A DNA stretch of 64,000 nt from Rugamonas rubra (GCF_900114705.1 NZ_FOTW01000018.1:62001-126000); one strand, 5' to 3'. Shown: positions 38,544 through 51,008, counted from the first letter of the stretch. The notes: generated from the letters alone by a model not told the origin. Program-made: numbers and translations.

Positions 38544-39728
38544 CTACTTGGTTTCCGCGAACAGTTCGCGACCGATCAGCATGCGGCGGATTTCGCTGGT
38601 GCCGGCGCCGATTTCGTACAACTTGGCGTCGCGCCACAGGCGGCCGACCGGATACTCGTTGATGTAGCCGTTGCCGCCCAGCGTCTGGATCGCCTCGCCG
38701 GCCATCCAGGTCGCTTTTTCCGCGCTATACAAAATGGCTCCCGCCGCGTCCTTGCGCAGCTGGCGGACCGCTTCCGGGGTTTTGGCCCGGTCGCAAGCCT
38801 GACCGACGGCGTACACATATGCCTTGCACGCCATCATGGTCGAGTACATATCCGCAATCTTACCCTGCATCAGCTGGAATTCACCGATGGGCTGGCCGAA
38901 TTGCTGCCGATCGTGGATATACGGCACCACCGCGTCCATGCAGGCCTGCATGATGCCCAGCGGGCCGCCGGACAGCACGGTGCGCTCGAAGTCGAGGCCG
39001 GACATCAGCACGTTGACGCCCTTGCCCTCGCCGCCCAGCACGTTTTCCAGCGGCACCTCGCAGTTCTCGAACACCAGCTCGCCGGTGTGCGAGCCGCGCA
39101 TGCCCAGCTTGTCGAGCTTTTGCGCCACCGAGAAGCCGGCGAAGCTCTTCTCGATGAGGAAGGCGGTCATGCCCTTGGCGCCGGCCGCCAGGTCGCTCTT
39201 GGCGTAGACCACCAGCACGTCGGCGTCGGGGCCGTTGGTGATCCACATCTTGGTGCCGTTGAGCACCCAGCGGTCGCCCTTCAGGTCGGCGCGCAGCTTC
39301 ATGCTGACCACGTCGGAGCCGGCGTTCGGCTCGGACATGGCGAGCGCGCCGATGTGTTCGCCGGAAATCAGTTTCGGCAGGTATTTGCGTTTTTGCTCTT
39401 CGCTGCCGTTGCGCTTGATCTGGTTGACGCACAGGTTCGAGTGGGCGCCGTAGGACAGGCCGACCGAGGCCGAGGCGCGCGAGATCTCCTCCATCGCCAC
39501 GATGTGGGCCAGGTAGCCCATGTTGGCGCCGCCGTACTCCTCGCCGACGGTGACGCCGAGCACACCCAGCTCGCCCATCTTGCGCCACAGGTCCATCGGG
39601 AACTGGTCGCTGCGGTCGATCTCGGCGGCGCGCGGGGCGATCTCGGCGGCGGCGAACTGTTGCACCGCTTCACGCAGGGCGGCGATGTCTTCGCCGTGGT
39701 CAAAGGTCAGGCCTGGGAGATGGAGCAT
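38544..39728 (-). CDS. liuA: Isovaleryl-CoA dehydrogenase
   Basis: FAD enzyme of 394 residues that oxidises isovaleryl-CoA to 3-methylcrotonyl-CoA. The catalytic base is E249 in [15 protein letters not shown]. In the usual C-terminal position it has glycine ([14 protein letters not shown]). This shift is diagnostic for isovaleryl-CoA dehydrogenase. The ATG at 39728 follows GAGGATGAC; an upstream TTG start is less likely. A LiuR box lies 50 bp upstream, overlapping the promoter. Its product is the substrate of MCC encoded 31 kb away. Confidence 0.96.
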   Translation of the reverse strand: MLHLPGLTFDHGEDIAALREAVQQFAAAEIAPRAAEIDRSDQFPMDLWRKMGELGVLGVTVGEEYGGANMGYLAHIVAMEEISRASASVGLSYGAHSNLCVNQIKRNGSEEQKRKYLPKLISGEHIGALAMSEPNAGSDVVSMKLRADLKGDRWVLNGTKMWITNGPDADVLVVYAKSDLAAGAKGMTAFLIEKSFAGFSVAQKLDKLGMRGSHTGELVFENCEVPLENVLGGEGKGVNVLMSGLDFERTVLSGGPLGIMQACMDAVVPYIHDRQQFGQPIGEFQLMQGKIADMYSTMMACKAYVYAVGQACDRAKTPEAVRQLRKDAAGAILYSAEKATWMAGEAIQTLGGNGYINEYPVGRLWRDAKLYEIGAGTSEIRRMLIGRELFAETK

Positions 39729-39763
39729 GTCATCCTCGTGTTGTGGTTTTAGTTGAAGCGTCA

Positions 39764-39799
39764 ATGATACGCCGGAGTGACGTTAACGTAAACGTAAAG
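39764..39799 (-). promoter_or_regulatory. liuA promoter with LiuR box
   Basis: On the minus strand TTTACG (39792-39787), a 17-bp spacer and TATCAT (39769-39764) form the promoter. The box TGACGTTAACGTAAACG then TAAAG (39778-39799) covers the -35 hexamer. It has the same orientation relative to its gene as the box upstream of liuB. Confidence 0.75.
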
Positions 39800-39840
39800 C
39801 GGCGCGCGGTAAAGTGAAGATTTGATGACGGCGGGGCGGC

Positions 39841-40254
39841 TCAGTCGGCGGCGGCCGGTTCGCCCTTGCCGTTGGCGATGGCGGCCAGCAGGCGGCGGCA
39901 CTCGTCCTCGTGGGCGGTGATCTCGCTGAGCGACATTTCGATGTCCTCGCGCTGCTGTTCCAGCGTTTCGCGGTGCTGTGCCAGCACGCCGAGGAAGCGG
40001 TTCATCTGCGCGCTGGTGTCCTTGGGCGACTCGTACATGTCGACCAGGCTCTTGATCTCCGACAGCGACAGGCCGAGGCGCTTGCCGCGCAGGGTCAGCT
40101 TGAGGCGGGTGCGGTCGCGCGGCGTGTAGACGCGGTTGCGCCCGCCCGCGCCCTCACGCGAGGGGCTGAGCAGACCCTGGTCCTCGTAGAAGCGGATCGC
40201 GCGCGCCGTGATGTCGAATTCGCGGGACAGTTCGGTAATGGTATAGGTCGGCAT
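39841..40254 (-). CDS. liuR: MerR-family regulator of leucine/isovalerate catabolism
   Basis: The 137-residue product has an N-terminal MerR helix-turn-helix (TYTITELSREFDITARAIRFYEDQ, GRNRVYTPRDRTRLKLTLRGKRLGLSL) and a C-terminal coiled dimer helix (about 80-125). It lacks the metal-binding cysteines of metal sensors. LiuR proteins repress liu genes in many proteobacteria and respond to pathway acyl-CoAs. It lies just upstream of liuA, and matching boxes lie before liuA, before its own gene and before liuB. Confidence 0.93.
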   Translation of the reverse strand: MPTYTITELSREFDITARAIRFYEDQGLLSPSREGAGGRNRVYTPRDRTRLKLTLRGKRLGLSLSEIKSLVDMYESPKDTSAQMNRFLGVLAQHRETLEQQREDIEMSLSEITAHEDECRRLLAAIANGKGEPAAAD

Positions 40255-40307
40255 TGTGTGGGCTGGCGGTATAAAGTGAGGAAGGGACGCGGCGGCGCGA
40301 AGCGGCC

Positions 40308-40354
40308 TACAATGGGCGGGAACTTCCGTTTACGTCAACGTCAATCGCATTGTA
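40308..40354. promoter_or_regulatory. Divergent liuR / hydrolase promoters with a central LiuR box
   Basis: The box CTTCCGTTTACGTCAACG then TCAA (40323-40344) is flanked by two -10 hexamers facing outward: TACAAT on the plus strand (40308-40313) and TACAAT on the minus strand (40354-40349). Each predicted start site falls at the edge of the box, which fits repression of both genes. Confidence 0.65.
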
Positions 40355-40372
40355 GCGCGTGAAAGATAAAAA

Positions 40373-41476
40373 ATGAATCCACTCGAAGCCCAGCTCTCCT
40401 ACCCTCTCGGCGACCAGTTGCCGGCCACCGGCGCGGTGCTGGAGATCGTGCCCGGGCTGCGCTGGCTGCGCATGCCGCTGCCGTTCGCGCTGGACCACAT
40501 CAATCTGTGGCTATTGCGCGACGAGTTCGCCGGCCTCGGCGCGGCCGGCCCCGGCGCGGAAGCGGAGGTCGGCGCCGGCGCCGGCTGGTGCGCGGTCGAC
40601 TGCGGCGTGGCCAGCGACGCCACGCGCGCCGCCTGGGAGGCGGTGTTCGCCGGCGGCATGGACGGCCTGCCGCTGCGCCGCGTGCTGGCCACCCATTGCC
40701 ATCCGGACCACATCGGCCTGGCCGACTGGTTGTGCCGCCGCTGGCAGGCGCCGCTGTGGGCCACCACCGGCGAATACGCCTTCGCCCGCATGATGGCGGC
40801 GGCCCTGCCCGGGGTCGACAACGCGGCGGCGCTGCCGCATTTCCGCCGCCACGGCCTGAGCGACCCGGACATGCTGGAAAAGATGCAAAGCCGCAAAAAC
40901 TACTACCCCTCGCTGGTGCCGGCCGTGCCGGCCGCCTACACCCGCATCCAGGACGGAGAGTCGGTTGTCATTGGTGACCATGAATGGCGGGTCGTCACCG
41001 GCTTCGGCCACGCCCCCGAGCACGCCGCGCTGTACTGCGCCGCGCTGAACGTGTTGATCTCCGGCGACATGGTGCTGCCGCGCATCTCCACCAACGTCTC
41101 GGTGTTCGCCATCGAGCCGGAGGCCAACCCGCTGACCCTGTACCTTGACTCGCTGGGCAAGTTCGCCGGACTGCCGGACGACGTGCTGGTGCTGCCCTCG
41201 CACGGCCGGCCCTTCCGTGGCCTGCACATCCGCATCGCCCAGTTGCGCGCGCACCACGTCGAGCGCCTGGCCGAGGTGGTGCAAGCCTGCCGGCAATGGC
41301 AGTCGGCGGCCGACATCGTGCCGCTGATGTTCAAGCGCGCGCTGGACGCCCACCAGCTCAGTTTCGCCCTCGGCGAGGCCCTGGCCCACCTGCACAAGCT
41401 GTGGCACGACGGTATCGTGCGACGCGAAATAGGGCCGGACGGCATCATACGCTTCCGCCTGAGCGAGCCAGCATAG
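40373..41476 (+). CDS. Metallo-beta-lactamase-fold hydrolase, likely LiuR regulon
   Basis: The 367-residue product has the zinc motif THCHPDHIG (H108, H110, D112, H113), GFGHAPEHAALY near 212 and SGDMVLPRIS near 230, then a C-terminal winged-helix-like part as in LACTB2-type proteins. The fold hydrolyses thioesters, lactones or phosphodiesters. Position opposite liuR with a shared operator suggests an acyl-CoA thioesterase, but this is not shown by sequence. An Ala/Gly-rich insertion lies at about 55-72. Confidence 0.88.
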   Translation: MNPLEAQLSYPLGDQLPATGAVLEIVPGLRWLRMPLPFALDHINLWLLRDEFAGLGAAGPGAEAEVGAGAGWCAVDCGVASDATRAAWEAVFAGGMDGLPLRRVLATHCHPDHIGLADWLCRRWQAPLWATTGEYAFARMMAAALPGVDNAAALPHFRRHGLSDPDMLEKMQSRKNYYPSLVPAVPAAYTRIQDGESVVIGDHEWRVVTGFGHAPEHAALYCAALNVLISGDMVLPRISTNVSVFAIEPEANPLTLYLDSLGKFAGLPDDVLVLPSHGRPFRGLHIRIAQLRAHHVERLAEVVQACRQWQSAADIVPLMFKRALDAHQLSFALGEALAHLHKLWHDGIVRREIGPDGIIRFRLSEPA

Positions 41477-41501
41477 CAAATTGCAAGTAAGTGTGGTCAA
41501 A

Positions 41502-41529
41502 GGGCCGGATTCCGCTGAAATTCCGGCCC
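41502..41529. other. Hairpin after the hydrolase gene
   Basis: GGGCCGGA (41502-41509) pairs with TCCGGCCC (41522-41529), starting 25 bp after the stop codon. No T-run follows. It may stabilise the mRNA 3' end. The rest of the 277-bp gap up to 41753 holds nothing I recognise. Confidence 0.4.
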
Positions 41530-41753
41530 GCTGAGGCGTGCAAGGTGTTATTGTATCGACAAGCCTCCCGGGCACGGCCGAACATGGTGTTTGCCCTGTT
41601 TTGACGCAATGCACAAAATATTATTCGGTCGCCGCCACGGCCTCCCGTGCCGGCAGGGAGCGATACTTGTTCAATTTAACAGCCGGTTTTGTTGCATTCC
41701 CAGCAGCCAGCCAAGAGACTGACTTTCATGTCGCAACATGAAATAGTGCAACT

Positions 41754-42161
41754 ATGAATTCTTCTAATGAACGCGAAAGCTTCAGCCAGCGCCTGCAGCA
41801 GGCGCTCAAGAACGCCCACTACTCCCCCGACAGCCCGACCCGCCTGGCGCGCGAATTCAATATTCGCTTCGACGGCCGCCCGATCACCGTCCACGCCGCC
41901 CGCAAATGGCTGGTGGGCGAGGCTATTCCGACCCAAGAGAAGCTGCGCATGATCGCGCAATGGCTGGGCGTGCCGGCCGAGTGGCTGCGCTTCGGCGGCC
42001 CGGACGCGGTCGCGCCGACCGGCGATAATTCCGCCGCGCTGGCCCGCTTTGAGTCGGCCGACGTCAAGCTGATCGCCGATTTGCAGCGCCTCGACGAGCA
42101 CCACCGGCAAATCGCCCGTGAATTTATCCGCATGCTGGTGCGCGTAAACTACCAAAAGTAG
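41754..42161 (+). CDS. Cro/CI-like helix-turn-helix regulator
   Basis: The 135-residue product has a lambda-repressor-like DNA-binding domain (about 8-75) with the pattern RLAREFNIRFDGRPITVHAARKW ... EKLRMIAQWLGVPAEWLRFG, then a short helical tail (LIADLQRLDEHHRQIAREFIRML). It resembles regulators common in Burkholderiales genomes, often unlinked to mobile elements. Targets are unknown. No operon partner is evident. Confidence 0.8.
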   Translation: MNSSNERESFSQRLQQALKNAHYSPDSPTRLAREFNIRFDGRPITVHAARKWLVGEAIPTQEKLRMIAQWLGVPAEWLRFGGPDAVAPTGDNSAALARFESADVKLIADLQRLDEHHRQIAREFIRMLVRVNYQK

Positions 42162-42572
42162 CTTTTTAGTGTCGCCATACGGCATCTTGTTTGTCTTTTT
42201 GGCAATCCGCCGCGCCGCCGCAGAACTGCCTTCCGGATAAGACCGCTACCGGTTTTTGTTCGGTTGCGCCGGACCGGTCATGCCCGCGCCAGCCCTGATG
42301 TTTGCTGGCTTTCCGCCTGGAAACTGTCTGTTTTTCCTGTGGGTGAACGACCATACCACTTTGCCCCGCCGGCCGCCGCGGGCGCCTTGTGCAGGCCGCC
42401 ACGTTTGCGAATTGTCACGATTTCGACACGAAACTAGTGCACAATAGAGAAGCTTAGTCTGGATGGTAATTCTTTTGGGCAAGAATGATCGCGGAAGCAG
42501 CGTGCATTCGAATAGTGGCTCATAATCACATGAGTTTTTGCGACAGTGCAGCATTCACTACGGAGCCAACAT
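42162..42572. other. Long intergenic stretch
   Basis: About 410 bp between the helix-turn-helix gene and the small protein gene. I see no open frame with coding character and no terminator. CACAAT at about 42439 might be a -10 element. Local base composition is lower in GC than the flanks. Confidence 0.4.
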
Positions 42573-42755
42573 TTGAGCCGTCTTATGAAAAGTAATTACA
42601 GCAATGTAGCGCAGCTAAAAGATTTGATGACCGTTCCACCGATGACCGCCGCCCAGCACGCGGAAGTGATGCGCAAGCGCATCGCGCACCGCCGCATGGT
42701 CGAGGAAGCCAGGGATTTGAAGTTGGCGAGTGGAATCCAGTTCGAGAAACGCTAG
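42573..42755 (+). CDS. Small basic protein of unknown function
   Basis: The 60-residue product (SRLMKSNYSNVAQLKDLMTV ... RKRIAHRRMVEEARDLKLASG) is predicted to be helical and basic in the middle. The TTG at 42573 has GGAG seven bases upstream; the ATG at 42585 is an alternative and a GTG at 42546 gives a longer form. Codon choice looks coding. I do not recognise a domain. Confidence 0.6.
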   Translation: MSRLMKSNYSNVAQLKDLMTVPPMTAAQHAEVMRKRIAHRRMVEEARDLKLASGIQFEKR

Positions 42756-42945
42756 TTCCAAGCCGCGGAAACGGCCCTGGATTGCTGCATCAGCCGGCGG
42801 GCTAGCACCGCCGGGCTGAATTACCGTCCGCCGCGCCTTTGCGGCGCACGGCGCCGCCTGCTTTACCCTATCCACTTTGGCGCCAGCGCGCCGCGCAGTT
42901 CCCCCCCACACACCATGCGCGAGTAGCCGCCACGCCGCCTAGTTG

Positions 42946-43569
42946 TCAGGCGTCGCCGGTGTCGTCGTCCGTCGCCGGCGCGATGCTGCCTTCCTTCATG
43001 CCGCCCCAGCGCGGCGCCAACGCATGTTGTATGTCAAACAGGTCCAGCACCCGCGCAACGGTGTGGTCGACCATCTCTTCGATACTCTTGGGATTGTGGT
43101 AGAAGCTCGGCAAGGGCGGGAAGATGATGCCGCCCATCTCGGTGACGGCCGTCATGTTGCGCAGGTGCGCCAGGTTGAACGGCGTTTCGCGCACCATCAG
43201 CACCAGCCGGCGGCGTTCCTTGAGCACCACGTCGGCGGCGCGGGCGATCAGGTTGTCGGACAGGCCGTGCGCCACCGAGGCCAGGGTTTTCATCGAGCAG
43301 GGGGCGACGATCATGCCGGCCGACTGGAAGGAGCCGCTGGCGATGGCCGCGCCGACGTCGCGCTGTTTGTGCACCACGTGGGCCAGGGCTTCGACATCGC
43401 GCCGCTGTAGCCCGGTTTCCTGGTGCAGGGTGAGGAGCGCGGCGTCGGAGACGATCAAATGCGTCTCGACGCCGGCATGGTGTTGCAGATGTTGCAGCAG
43501 ACGCACGCCATACACCGCGCCGGTGGCGCCGGTGATGGCGAGAACAATCCGCCGCGGTCGATCAGGCAT
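42946..43569 (-). CDS. ubiX: Flavin prenyltransferase
   Basis: The 207-residue product makes prenylated FMN for UbiD-type decarboxylases in ubiquinone synthesis. It has the [18 protein letters not shown] flavin motif at the N-terminus, [22 protein letters not shown] near 90, and [13 protein letters not shown] near 130. Its start overlaps the grxD stop by 8 bp, so the two are cotranscribed. The acidic C-terminus is slightly longer than usual. Confidence 0.95.
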   Translation of the reverse strand: MPDRPRRIVLAITGATGAVYGVRLLQHLQHHAGVETHLIVSDAALLTLHQETGLQRRDVEALAHVVHKQRDVGAAIASGSFQSAGMIVAPCSMKTLASVAHGLSDNLIARAADVVLKERRRLVLMVRETPFNLAHLRNMTAVTEMGGIIFPPLPSFYHNPKSIEEMVDHTVARVLDLFDIQHALAPRWGGMKEGSIAPATDDDTGDA

Positions 43570-43873
43570 CCAGCAGGGCCTTCAGCTCGCCGGACTCGAA
43601 CATTTCGTTCATGATGTCCGAACCGCCGATGAACTCGCCCTTGATGTAGAGCTGGGGAATGGTTGGCCAGTTCGAGTATTCCTTGATGCCCTGGCGCACT
43701 TCGGCGTCGTCCAGCACGTTGACGGTGGCGATGTTCTCGACGCCGCAGGATTTCAGGATCTGGATGGCACGGCCGGAAAAGCCGCACTGCGGGAACTGGG
43801 CGGTGCCCTTCATGAACAACACGACAGGCGTGCTCGTCACGGTTTCTTTGATCCAGGTTTGTACGTCGCTCAT
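43562..43873 (-). CDS. grxD: Monothiol glutaredoxin (Grx4 type)
   Basis: The 103-residue product has the CGFS active site at C30 (QCGFSGRA), the [20 protein letters not shown] glutathione-binding segment near 65, and the usual length. Such proteins carry or transfer Fe-S clusters with BolA partners. The ATG at 43873 gives the family start MSDVQTWIK; a longer frame is not used. It is followed by ubiX. Confidence 0.96.
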   Translation of the reverse strand: MSDVQTWIKETVTSTPVVLFMKGTAQFPQCGFSGRAIQILKSCGVENIATVNVLDDAEVRQGIKEYSNWPTIPQLYIKGEFIGGSDIMNEMFESGELKALLDA

Positions 43874-44035
43874 GGCTGCCTCAGGGTAAAAAATGATAGA
43901 TGCCGACATTTTATACAAAAACGCCGGCGAGGGGGCTAATCAGCTTGGCGGATGGCGCGGCGGGGCGCTTGCTGACTAATTGCGGGTTTCCTTGGCGGGC
44001 CGTTGGCTGGGCCGGCGGAGCCCGACGGCAAACCG

Positions 44036-44062
44036 AGGGTCAGACCCTCAGGGTCTGACCCT
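44036..44062. repeat. 27-bp AGGGTCAGACCCT palindrome after tex
   Basis: AGGGTCAGACCCT, one C and AGGGTCTGACCCT. It lies 27 bp beyond the tex stop codon and matches the copy at 35398-35423 except for one inserted base. Confidence 0.7.
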
Positions 44063-44088
44063 GGCGCTGGCGCCACGGCCCATAAAGG

Positions 44089-46437
<2,349 letters not shown>

Positions 46438-46612
46438 GGGTGGCTATCCTAAGCGGTCAAGCTCGGAATCATACGCAATCGCCGCGAATGTGCCAGTCTT
46501 GACAGTCCAAAAGGACTGTGCGCAGCACCGACATTGAATATTACGCAAACACGGAGCCGTCTATGGCGGATAATATTGCCTGTTGCCGTTTTTGAAGCAG
46601 ATTTGAACAACA

Positions 46613-49600
46613 ATGCGCCCTATGGATTTTACCCGCGACGACGCCCCTGAAGCTCCCGCCGTTTCCGCCCCGGCCAGCGTGCCGGCGACCCAGTTGTCCT
46701 ATGCGGTCGCCACCTGGCTGCAGCGGGTGGACGCGGCCGCCCATCCGAAACCCAAGCTGCCCGCCGCCGTCGAGCCCGACGCCAAGCCGGCCGCCGGCCA
46801 AGGCCAGGGGCAGGCCCAGACCCAGTACCGCCTGATCTACGTGATGGCGCCCACCAGCGGCGGCCGCCACGTCGCCCTGTGCCTGTACAAGGCGCGCCTG
46901 CGCGCCAACGGCGACGTCGCCGCCGCCAGCCCGGTCAGCGAGGTGTTCTCGCTGCTGTCGGCGCCGCCCAGCTTCCTGCTGCCCGGCGACGAGGACCTGG
47001 TGCGCTTCTTCGTCGCCATGCGCAGCGGCGCCGCCTCGCAGACCGGCAGCGCCACCGAGCCGCGCGGCAAGATCGGCGCGGCCCTGCTGCAGATGCTGGC
47101 CGAGCAGGACAAGTTGCTGTGGGCGAATTCGTGGGCCGACGTCGGCAACGGCCTGGTGTATCCGCTCAAGGGCGGCGTGTTGCGCCAGGCCAACCTGGTG
47201 TGGCGCGAGGAGGGCAAGGGCCTGCGCCTGGGCTGGCAGGTCGCCGCCGCCGAGGGCGCGCGCCACCACGGCGCCGACCAGATCGACTACATGCTGCCGA
47301 CCGACCCGCCGTGGTACATCGACAACCTGTCCTGCGGCGTGCTCAACCTGAACCAAGGCGGCGCCGCCATCCCGCTGGCCGAGCTGCAGGCGCTGGTGGC
47401 GCAGGCGCCGCTGCTGACCGCCAACGACAAGGTGCGCGTGTCGCAACTGCTGCTGGCGCACGGCCTGCAACAACTGATGCCGCTGCCGCAGCCGCTGCCG
47501 CAGCGGGTGCGCCAGGACGTCGCGCCGCGCCCGGTGCTGGTGCTCGACGCCGCCATGCTGGCCGACGGCAGCGTGCAGCGCTGGCACGACTACGCCGTGC
47601 TGTCCTACGACTACGACGGCGAGCGCGTCTCCTTCGACCCGGCGCAGCGCGTGGTGCGCCAGCGCGGCGAGGTGACCGAGATCATCGAACGCGACGCCGC
47701 CGCCGAGGCGGTGGCGCTGCAGACCTTGCAGGCGCTGGGCTTCAAGAAGCCCGCCCAGTTGCCGCTGAGCAGCGTCAAGGGCGCCCAGTTGCTGCCCAGC
47801 CAGGCCGAGTGGATACGCTTCGCCGCCGACGCCATCGCCACCTTGGCGGCGCAGGGCTGGCGCGTCGAGAAGGCGGCCAAATACCGCTACGACCTCAGCC
47901 AGGTCGACGACTGGTACGCCGACGTCGAGGCCGACGAGGCCGACGGCGGCAACGCCTGGTTCGAGCTGGAGCTGGGCATCGTGGTCAACCAGGAGCGTGT
48001 GGCGCTGCTGCCGGTGTTGGTGCAAATGATCCGCAACGCGCCCAACGACTTCAACCCCAAGGTGCTGGCGGCGCACGGCGACGAGGACCAGATGCTGGCC
48101 ACCTTGGCCGACGGCAGCCGCGTCGCCCTGCCGTGGGCGCGCGTGCGGCCGATCCTGGCGACGCTGGGCGAGTTGTATTTCAGCGACAAGATCAAAACCA
48201 CCCTGCGCATGGCCACGCTGGACGCCGCCCGCCTCGACGAGCTGGCGCGCCAGCTCGAGCTGCGCTGGAGCGGCGCCGACGAGCTGCTGGCGATGGGCCG
48301 CCGCCTCAACCAGTTCGGCGCGGTGAAGAAGGTGGCCACGCCGGCCAGCCTGCGCGCCACGCTGCGCGACTACCAGTCCGACGGCCTGGCCTGGATGCAG
48401 TTCCTGCGCGAGTACAACCTGGCCGGCATCCTGGCCGACGACATGGGCCTGGGCAAGACGGTGCAAACCCTGGCCCACATCCTGGTGGAAAAAGAGGCGG
48501 GCCGGCTGACGGCACCGGCGCTGGTCATCGCGCCGACCAGCCTGATGGGCAACTGGCAGGACGAGGCGGCCCGCTTCGCCCCCGGCCTGCGCGTGCTGCT
48601 GCTGCAAGGCAAGGACCGGCTGGCCCAGTTCGACCAGATCGCCGAGGCCGACCTGGTGCTGACCACCTACGCGCTGCTGCCGCGCGACGAGGAGAAGCTG
48701 CGCGAGCACGACTTCCACCTGGTCATCCTCGACGAGTCGCACTACATCAAGAACACCCGCTCGAAGGCGGCGCAGAGCGCCGGCCTGCTGCGCGCGCGGC
48801 ACCGCCTGTGCCTGTCCGGCACGCCGCTGGAGAACCACCTGGGCGAGCTGTGGTCGCAGTTCCACTTCCTGCTGCCCGGCCTGCTGGGCGACGAGAAGGG
48901 CTTCAACAGCCAGTTCCGCCACCCGATCGAGCGGCAGGACGACCCGCTGCGGCGCGCCCTGTTGAACCGCCGCATCAAGCCCTTCCTGCTGCGCCGCACC
49001 AAGGACAGCGTCGCCAAGGAGCTGCCGCCCAAGACCGAGATGGTGCGCAAGGTCGAGCTGACCGGCGCCCAGCGCGACCTGTACGAGACGGTGCGCCTGG
49101 CGATGGACCAGAAGGTGCGCGAGGAGATCGACCGCAAGGGCGTGGCGCGCAGCCAGATCGTCATCCTCGAGGCGCTGCTCAAGCTGCGCCAAGTATGCTG
49201 CGACCCGCGCCTGGTCAAGTCGCTGCCGGCCAAGAAGCAGACGGCCGGCTCGGCCAAGCTGATCGACCTGATGCAGATGGTCGAGGACCTGCTCGACGAG
49301 AACCGCAAGATCCTGGTGTTCTCGCAGTTCACCAGCATGCTCGAGCTGATCGAGCAGGAGCTCGAGGAGCGCGACATCCCCTACGCCCTGTTGACCGGCG
49401 ACACCAAGGACCGCAGCGCCCAAGTGGCCGCCTTCCAGCAGGGCGCCGTGCCGATCTTCCTGATCAGCCTGAAGGCCGGCGGCGTCGGCCTGAACCTGAC
49501 GGCGGCCGACACGGTGATCCACTACGACCCGTGGTGGAACCCGGCGGCGGAGAACCAGGCCACCGACCGCGCCTGGCGCATCGGCCAGGACAAGCCGGTG

Positions 49601-49765
49601 TTCGTCTACAAGCTGATCGCCAAGGGCACGCTGGAGGAAAAAATCCAGATCCTGCAACAGAAGAAGGCCGACCTGGCGCAATCCATCCTGGCCGAGGGCG
49701 AATCGCACAAGATGGCCTTGACGCAAGAGGACCTGCAGCAGATCTTTGCCCCACTGGCCGAATAG
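46613..49765 (+). CDS. SNF2-family DEAD/DEAH helicase (HepA-like)
   Basis: The 1050-residue product has a long N-terminal region (1-570) of the bacterial SNF2-associated type and a SNF2 ATPase core: GILADDMGLGKTVQT (Walker A, near 608), VILDESHYIKN (DEAH-type box, near 705), LSGTPLENHLGELWSQF, and the helicase C motifs VFSQFTSM, SLKAGGVGLNLTAADTVI and QATDRAWRIGQ. Such enzymes remodel nucleic acid-protein complexes, as RapA does with RNA polymerase. No SWIM zinc motif was found. It precedes the histidine kinase by 40 bp. Confidence 0.93.
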   Translation: MRPMDFTRDDAPEAPAVSAPASVPATQLSYAVATWLQRVDAAAHPKPKLPAAVEPDAKPAAGQGQGQAQTQYRLIYVMAPTSGGRHVALCLYKARLRANGDVAAASPVSEVFSLLSAPPSFLLPGDEDLVRFFVAMRSGAASQTGSATEPRGKIGAALLQMLAEQDKLLWANSWADVGNGLVYPLKGGVLRQANLVWREEGKGLRLGWQVAAAEGARHHGADQIDYMLPTDPPWYIDNLSCGVLNLNQGGAAIPLAELQALVAQAPLLTANDKVRVSQLLLAHGLQQLMPLPQPLPQRVRQDVAPRPVLVLDAAMLADGSVQRWHDYAVLSYDYDGERVSFDPAQRVVRQRGEVTEIIERDAAAEAVALQTLQALGFKKPAQLPLSSVKGAQLLPSQAEWIRFAADAIATLAAQGWRVEKAAKYRYDLSQVDDWYADVEADEADGGNAWFELELGIVVNQERVALLPVLVQMIRNAPNDFNPKVLAAHGDEDQMLATLADGSRVALPWARVRPILATLGELYFSDKIKTTLRMATLDAARLDELARQLELRWSGADELLAMGRRLNQFGAVKKVATPASLRATLRDYQSDGLAWMQFLREYNLAGILADDMGLGKTVQTLAHILVEKEAGRLTAPALVIAPTSLMGNWQDEAARFAPGLRVLLLQGKDRLAQFDQIAEADLVLTTYALLPRDEEKLREHDFHLVILDESHYIKNTRSKAAQSAGLLRARHRLCLSGTPLENHLGELWSQFHFLLPGLLGDEKGFNSQFRHPIERQDDPLRRALLNRRIKPFLLRRTKDSVAKELPPKTEMVRKVELTGAQRDLYETVRLAMDQKVREEIDRKGVARSQIVILEALLKLRQVCCDPRLVKSLPAKKQTAGSAKLIDLMQMVEDLLDENRKILVFSQFTSMLELIEQELEERDIPYALLTGDTKDRSAQVAAFQQGAVPIFLISLKAGGVGLNLTAADTVIHYDPWWNPAAENQATDRAWRIGQDKPVFVYKLIAKGTLEEKIQILQQKKADLAQSILAEGESHKMALTQEDLQQIFAPLAE

Positions 49766-49805
49766 CCCGTCTATACTGGGGACCGGATAGTTTCCGATAC
49801 TCAAA

Positions 49806-51008
49806 ATGTTCGAATCGACAACGCCCACCGATCCCCAGCTCGCCGCCGAGCTGAGCAGCGCCCGCCAGGAGGTGGAGCGGCTGCGCCTGCTGTTGGCGCA
49901 CACCAGCGAGATCAGCTGGATGGTCGACCTGGCCGGGCCGGTCGGCCCGCGCCTGAGCTACCTCAGTCCCGCCGCCTGCCGCCTGTTCGGCTTCGCCGCC
50001 GAGGCGGGCCACGAACATGACAACCCCCACATGCAACAACTGGCCGCCACGCTGCTGGCCGGACTGCCGGCCCGCCTGGTGCGCCTGGCCGCCGGCGACC
50101 AGAGCCGGCGCCGCCTGCTGCGCGAGGCCGAGCTGGCGCGCGCCGACGGCGTGGTGCTGGCGGTGGAGATCGAGTCCACCGTGCTCGACGGTGCCGCAGG
50201 CCGCCCCTCCACCCTGCTCGGCGTGCTGCGCGACATCGGCCCGCGCCGCGAGCAGCTCGTCCAGCAAAAGAAATTCGCCTCGATGCTGTCGCACGAGTTC
50301 CGCACGCCGCTGGCCACCATCGACGGCGCCATCCAGCGTCTGGAGATGACCGGCAGCCACCACGACGAGGCCACCCGCAAGCGCTACCGCAAGATCGGCG
50401 AGGCGGTCGACCGCCTGCTGGCCATGCTCGACGACTACCTGTCGCCCGAGCGCATGGCCAGCATCGGCCGCCAGCGCCAGGCCGACGAGATCGCCCCGGC
50501 CGAGCTGCTCGAGGCCGTCGCGGCGGCCGGCCGCAAGCGCCGCCTGCAGCTGACGGCGCGCAGCGTCGAGCTGCCGGCGCGGCTGCGCTGCGACCCGAAC
50601 GGCATGCGCCTGTGCCTCGACATCCTGCTCGACAACGCCATCAAGTACACGCCGGACGGCAGCGCCATCGAACTGCTAGGCAAAAAAGCAACGGAGGGCG
50701 GCATCGAGTTCCTGGTGCGCGACCACGGCGCCGGCCTGCCCGCCGACGAGCTGGCGCGCGTCTTCGACAAGTCCTTCCGTGGAAGTAACGCAGCAGCCGT
50801 ACCGGGTTCCGGCCTGGGCCTGTACATGGCGCGCGCCGTGGTGGAGGTCCACGGCGGTAGCCTCAGCGCAAGAAATGTTTCTGAAAGCGGCACTGAATTT
50901 CGGATTTGGCTGCCGATAGCTGCTGTTGCCGGGAAAAGCCTTGCGCCGGACGATTGCAGCAGTGATAATTCCCAGACGCAAACTGACTATGCCAGAGGGC
51001 GGAACTGA
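49806..51008 (+). CDS. Soluble sensor histidine kinase with a PAS-like domain
   Basis: The 400-residue product lacks membrane segments. A PAS-like sensor (about 25-145; SEISWMVDLAGPVG, RLSYLSPAACRLFGF) is followed by a HisKA helix with H163 in MLSHEFRTPLATID. An ATPase domain follows with N box LDNAIKYTPDG, G1 VRDHGAGLPADEL and G2 GSGLGLYMAR. The C-terminal 30 residues are polar. The partner response regulator follows at once. The signal is cytoplasmic and unknown. Confidence 0.92.
   Translation: MFESTTPTDPQLAAELSSARQEVERLRLLLAHTSEISWMVDLAGPVGPRLSYLSPAACRLFGFAAEAGHEHDNPHMQQLAATLLAGLPARLVRLAAGDQSRRRLLREAELARADGVVLAVEIESTVLDGAAGRPSTLLGVLRDIGPRREQLVQQKKFASMLSHEFRTPLATIDGAIQRLEMTGSHHDEATRKRYRKIGEAVDRLLAMLDDYLSPERMASIGRQRQADEIAPAELLEAVAAAGRKRRLQLTARSVELPARLRCDPNGMRLCLDILLDNAIKYTPDGSAIELLGKKATEGGIEFLVRDHGAGLPADELARVFDKSFRGSNAAAVPGSGLGLYMARAVVEVHGGSLSARNVSESGTEFRIWLPIAAVAGKSLAPDDCSSDNSQTQTDYARGRN

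Noticed and set aside
46505..46525. CAGTCCAAAAGGACTG near tex as another copy of the wall-recycling motif
   Set aside because: It shares only CCAAAAGG and is a simple palindrome; the flanking ATT/TTAT bases are absent.
46541..49903. Very long open frame (about 1120 codons) antisense to the SNF2 helicase gene
   Set aside because: It is a by-product of high-GC codon bias. It has repetitive Gln/Arg/Val/Leu composition and no recognisable domain, while the plus strand has clear helicase motifs.
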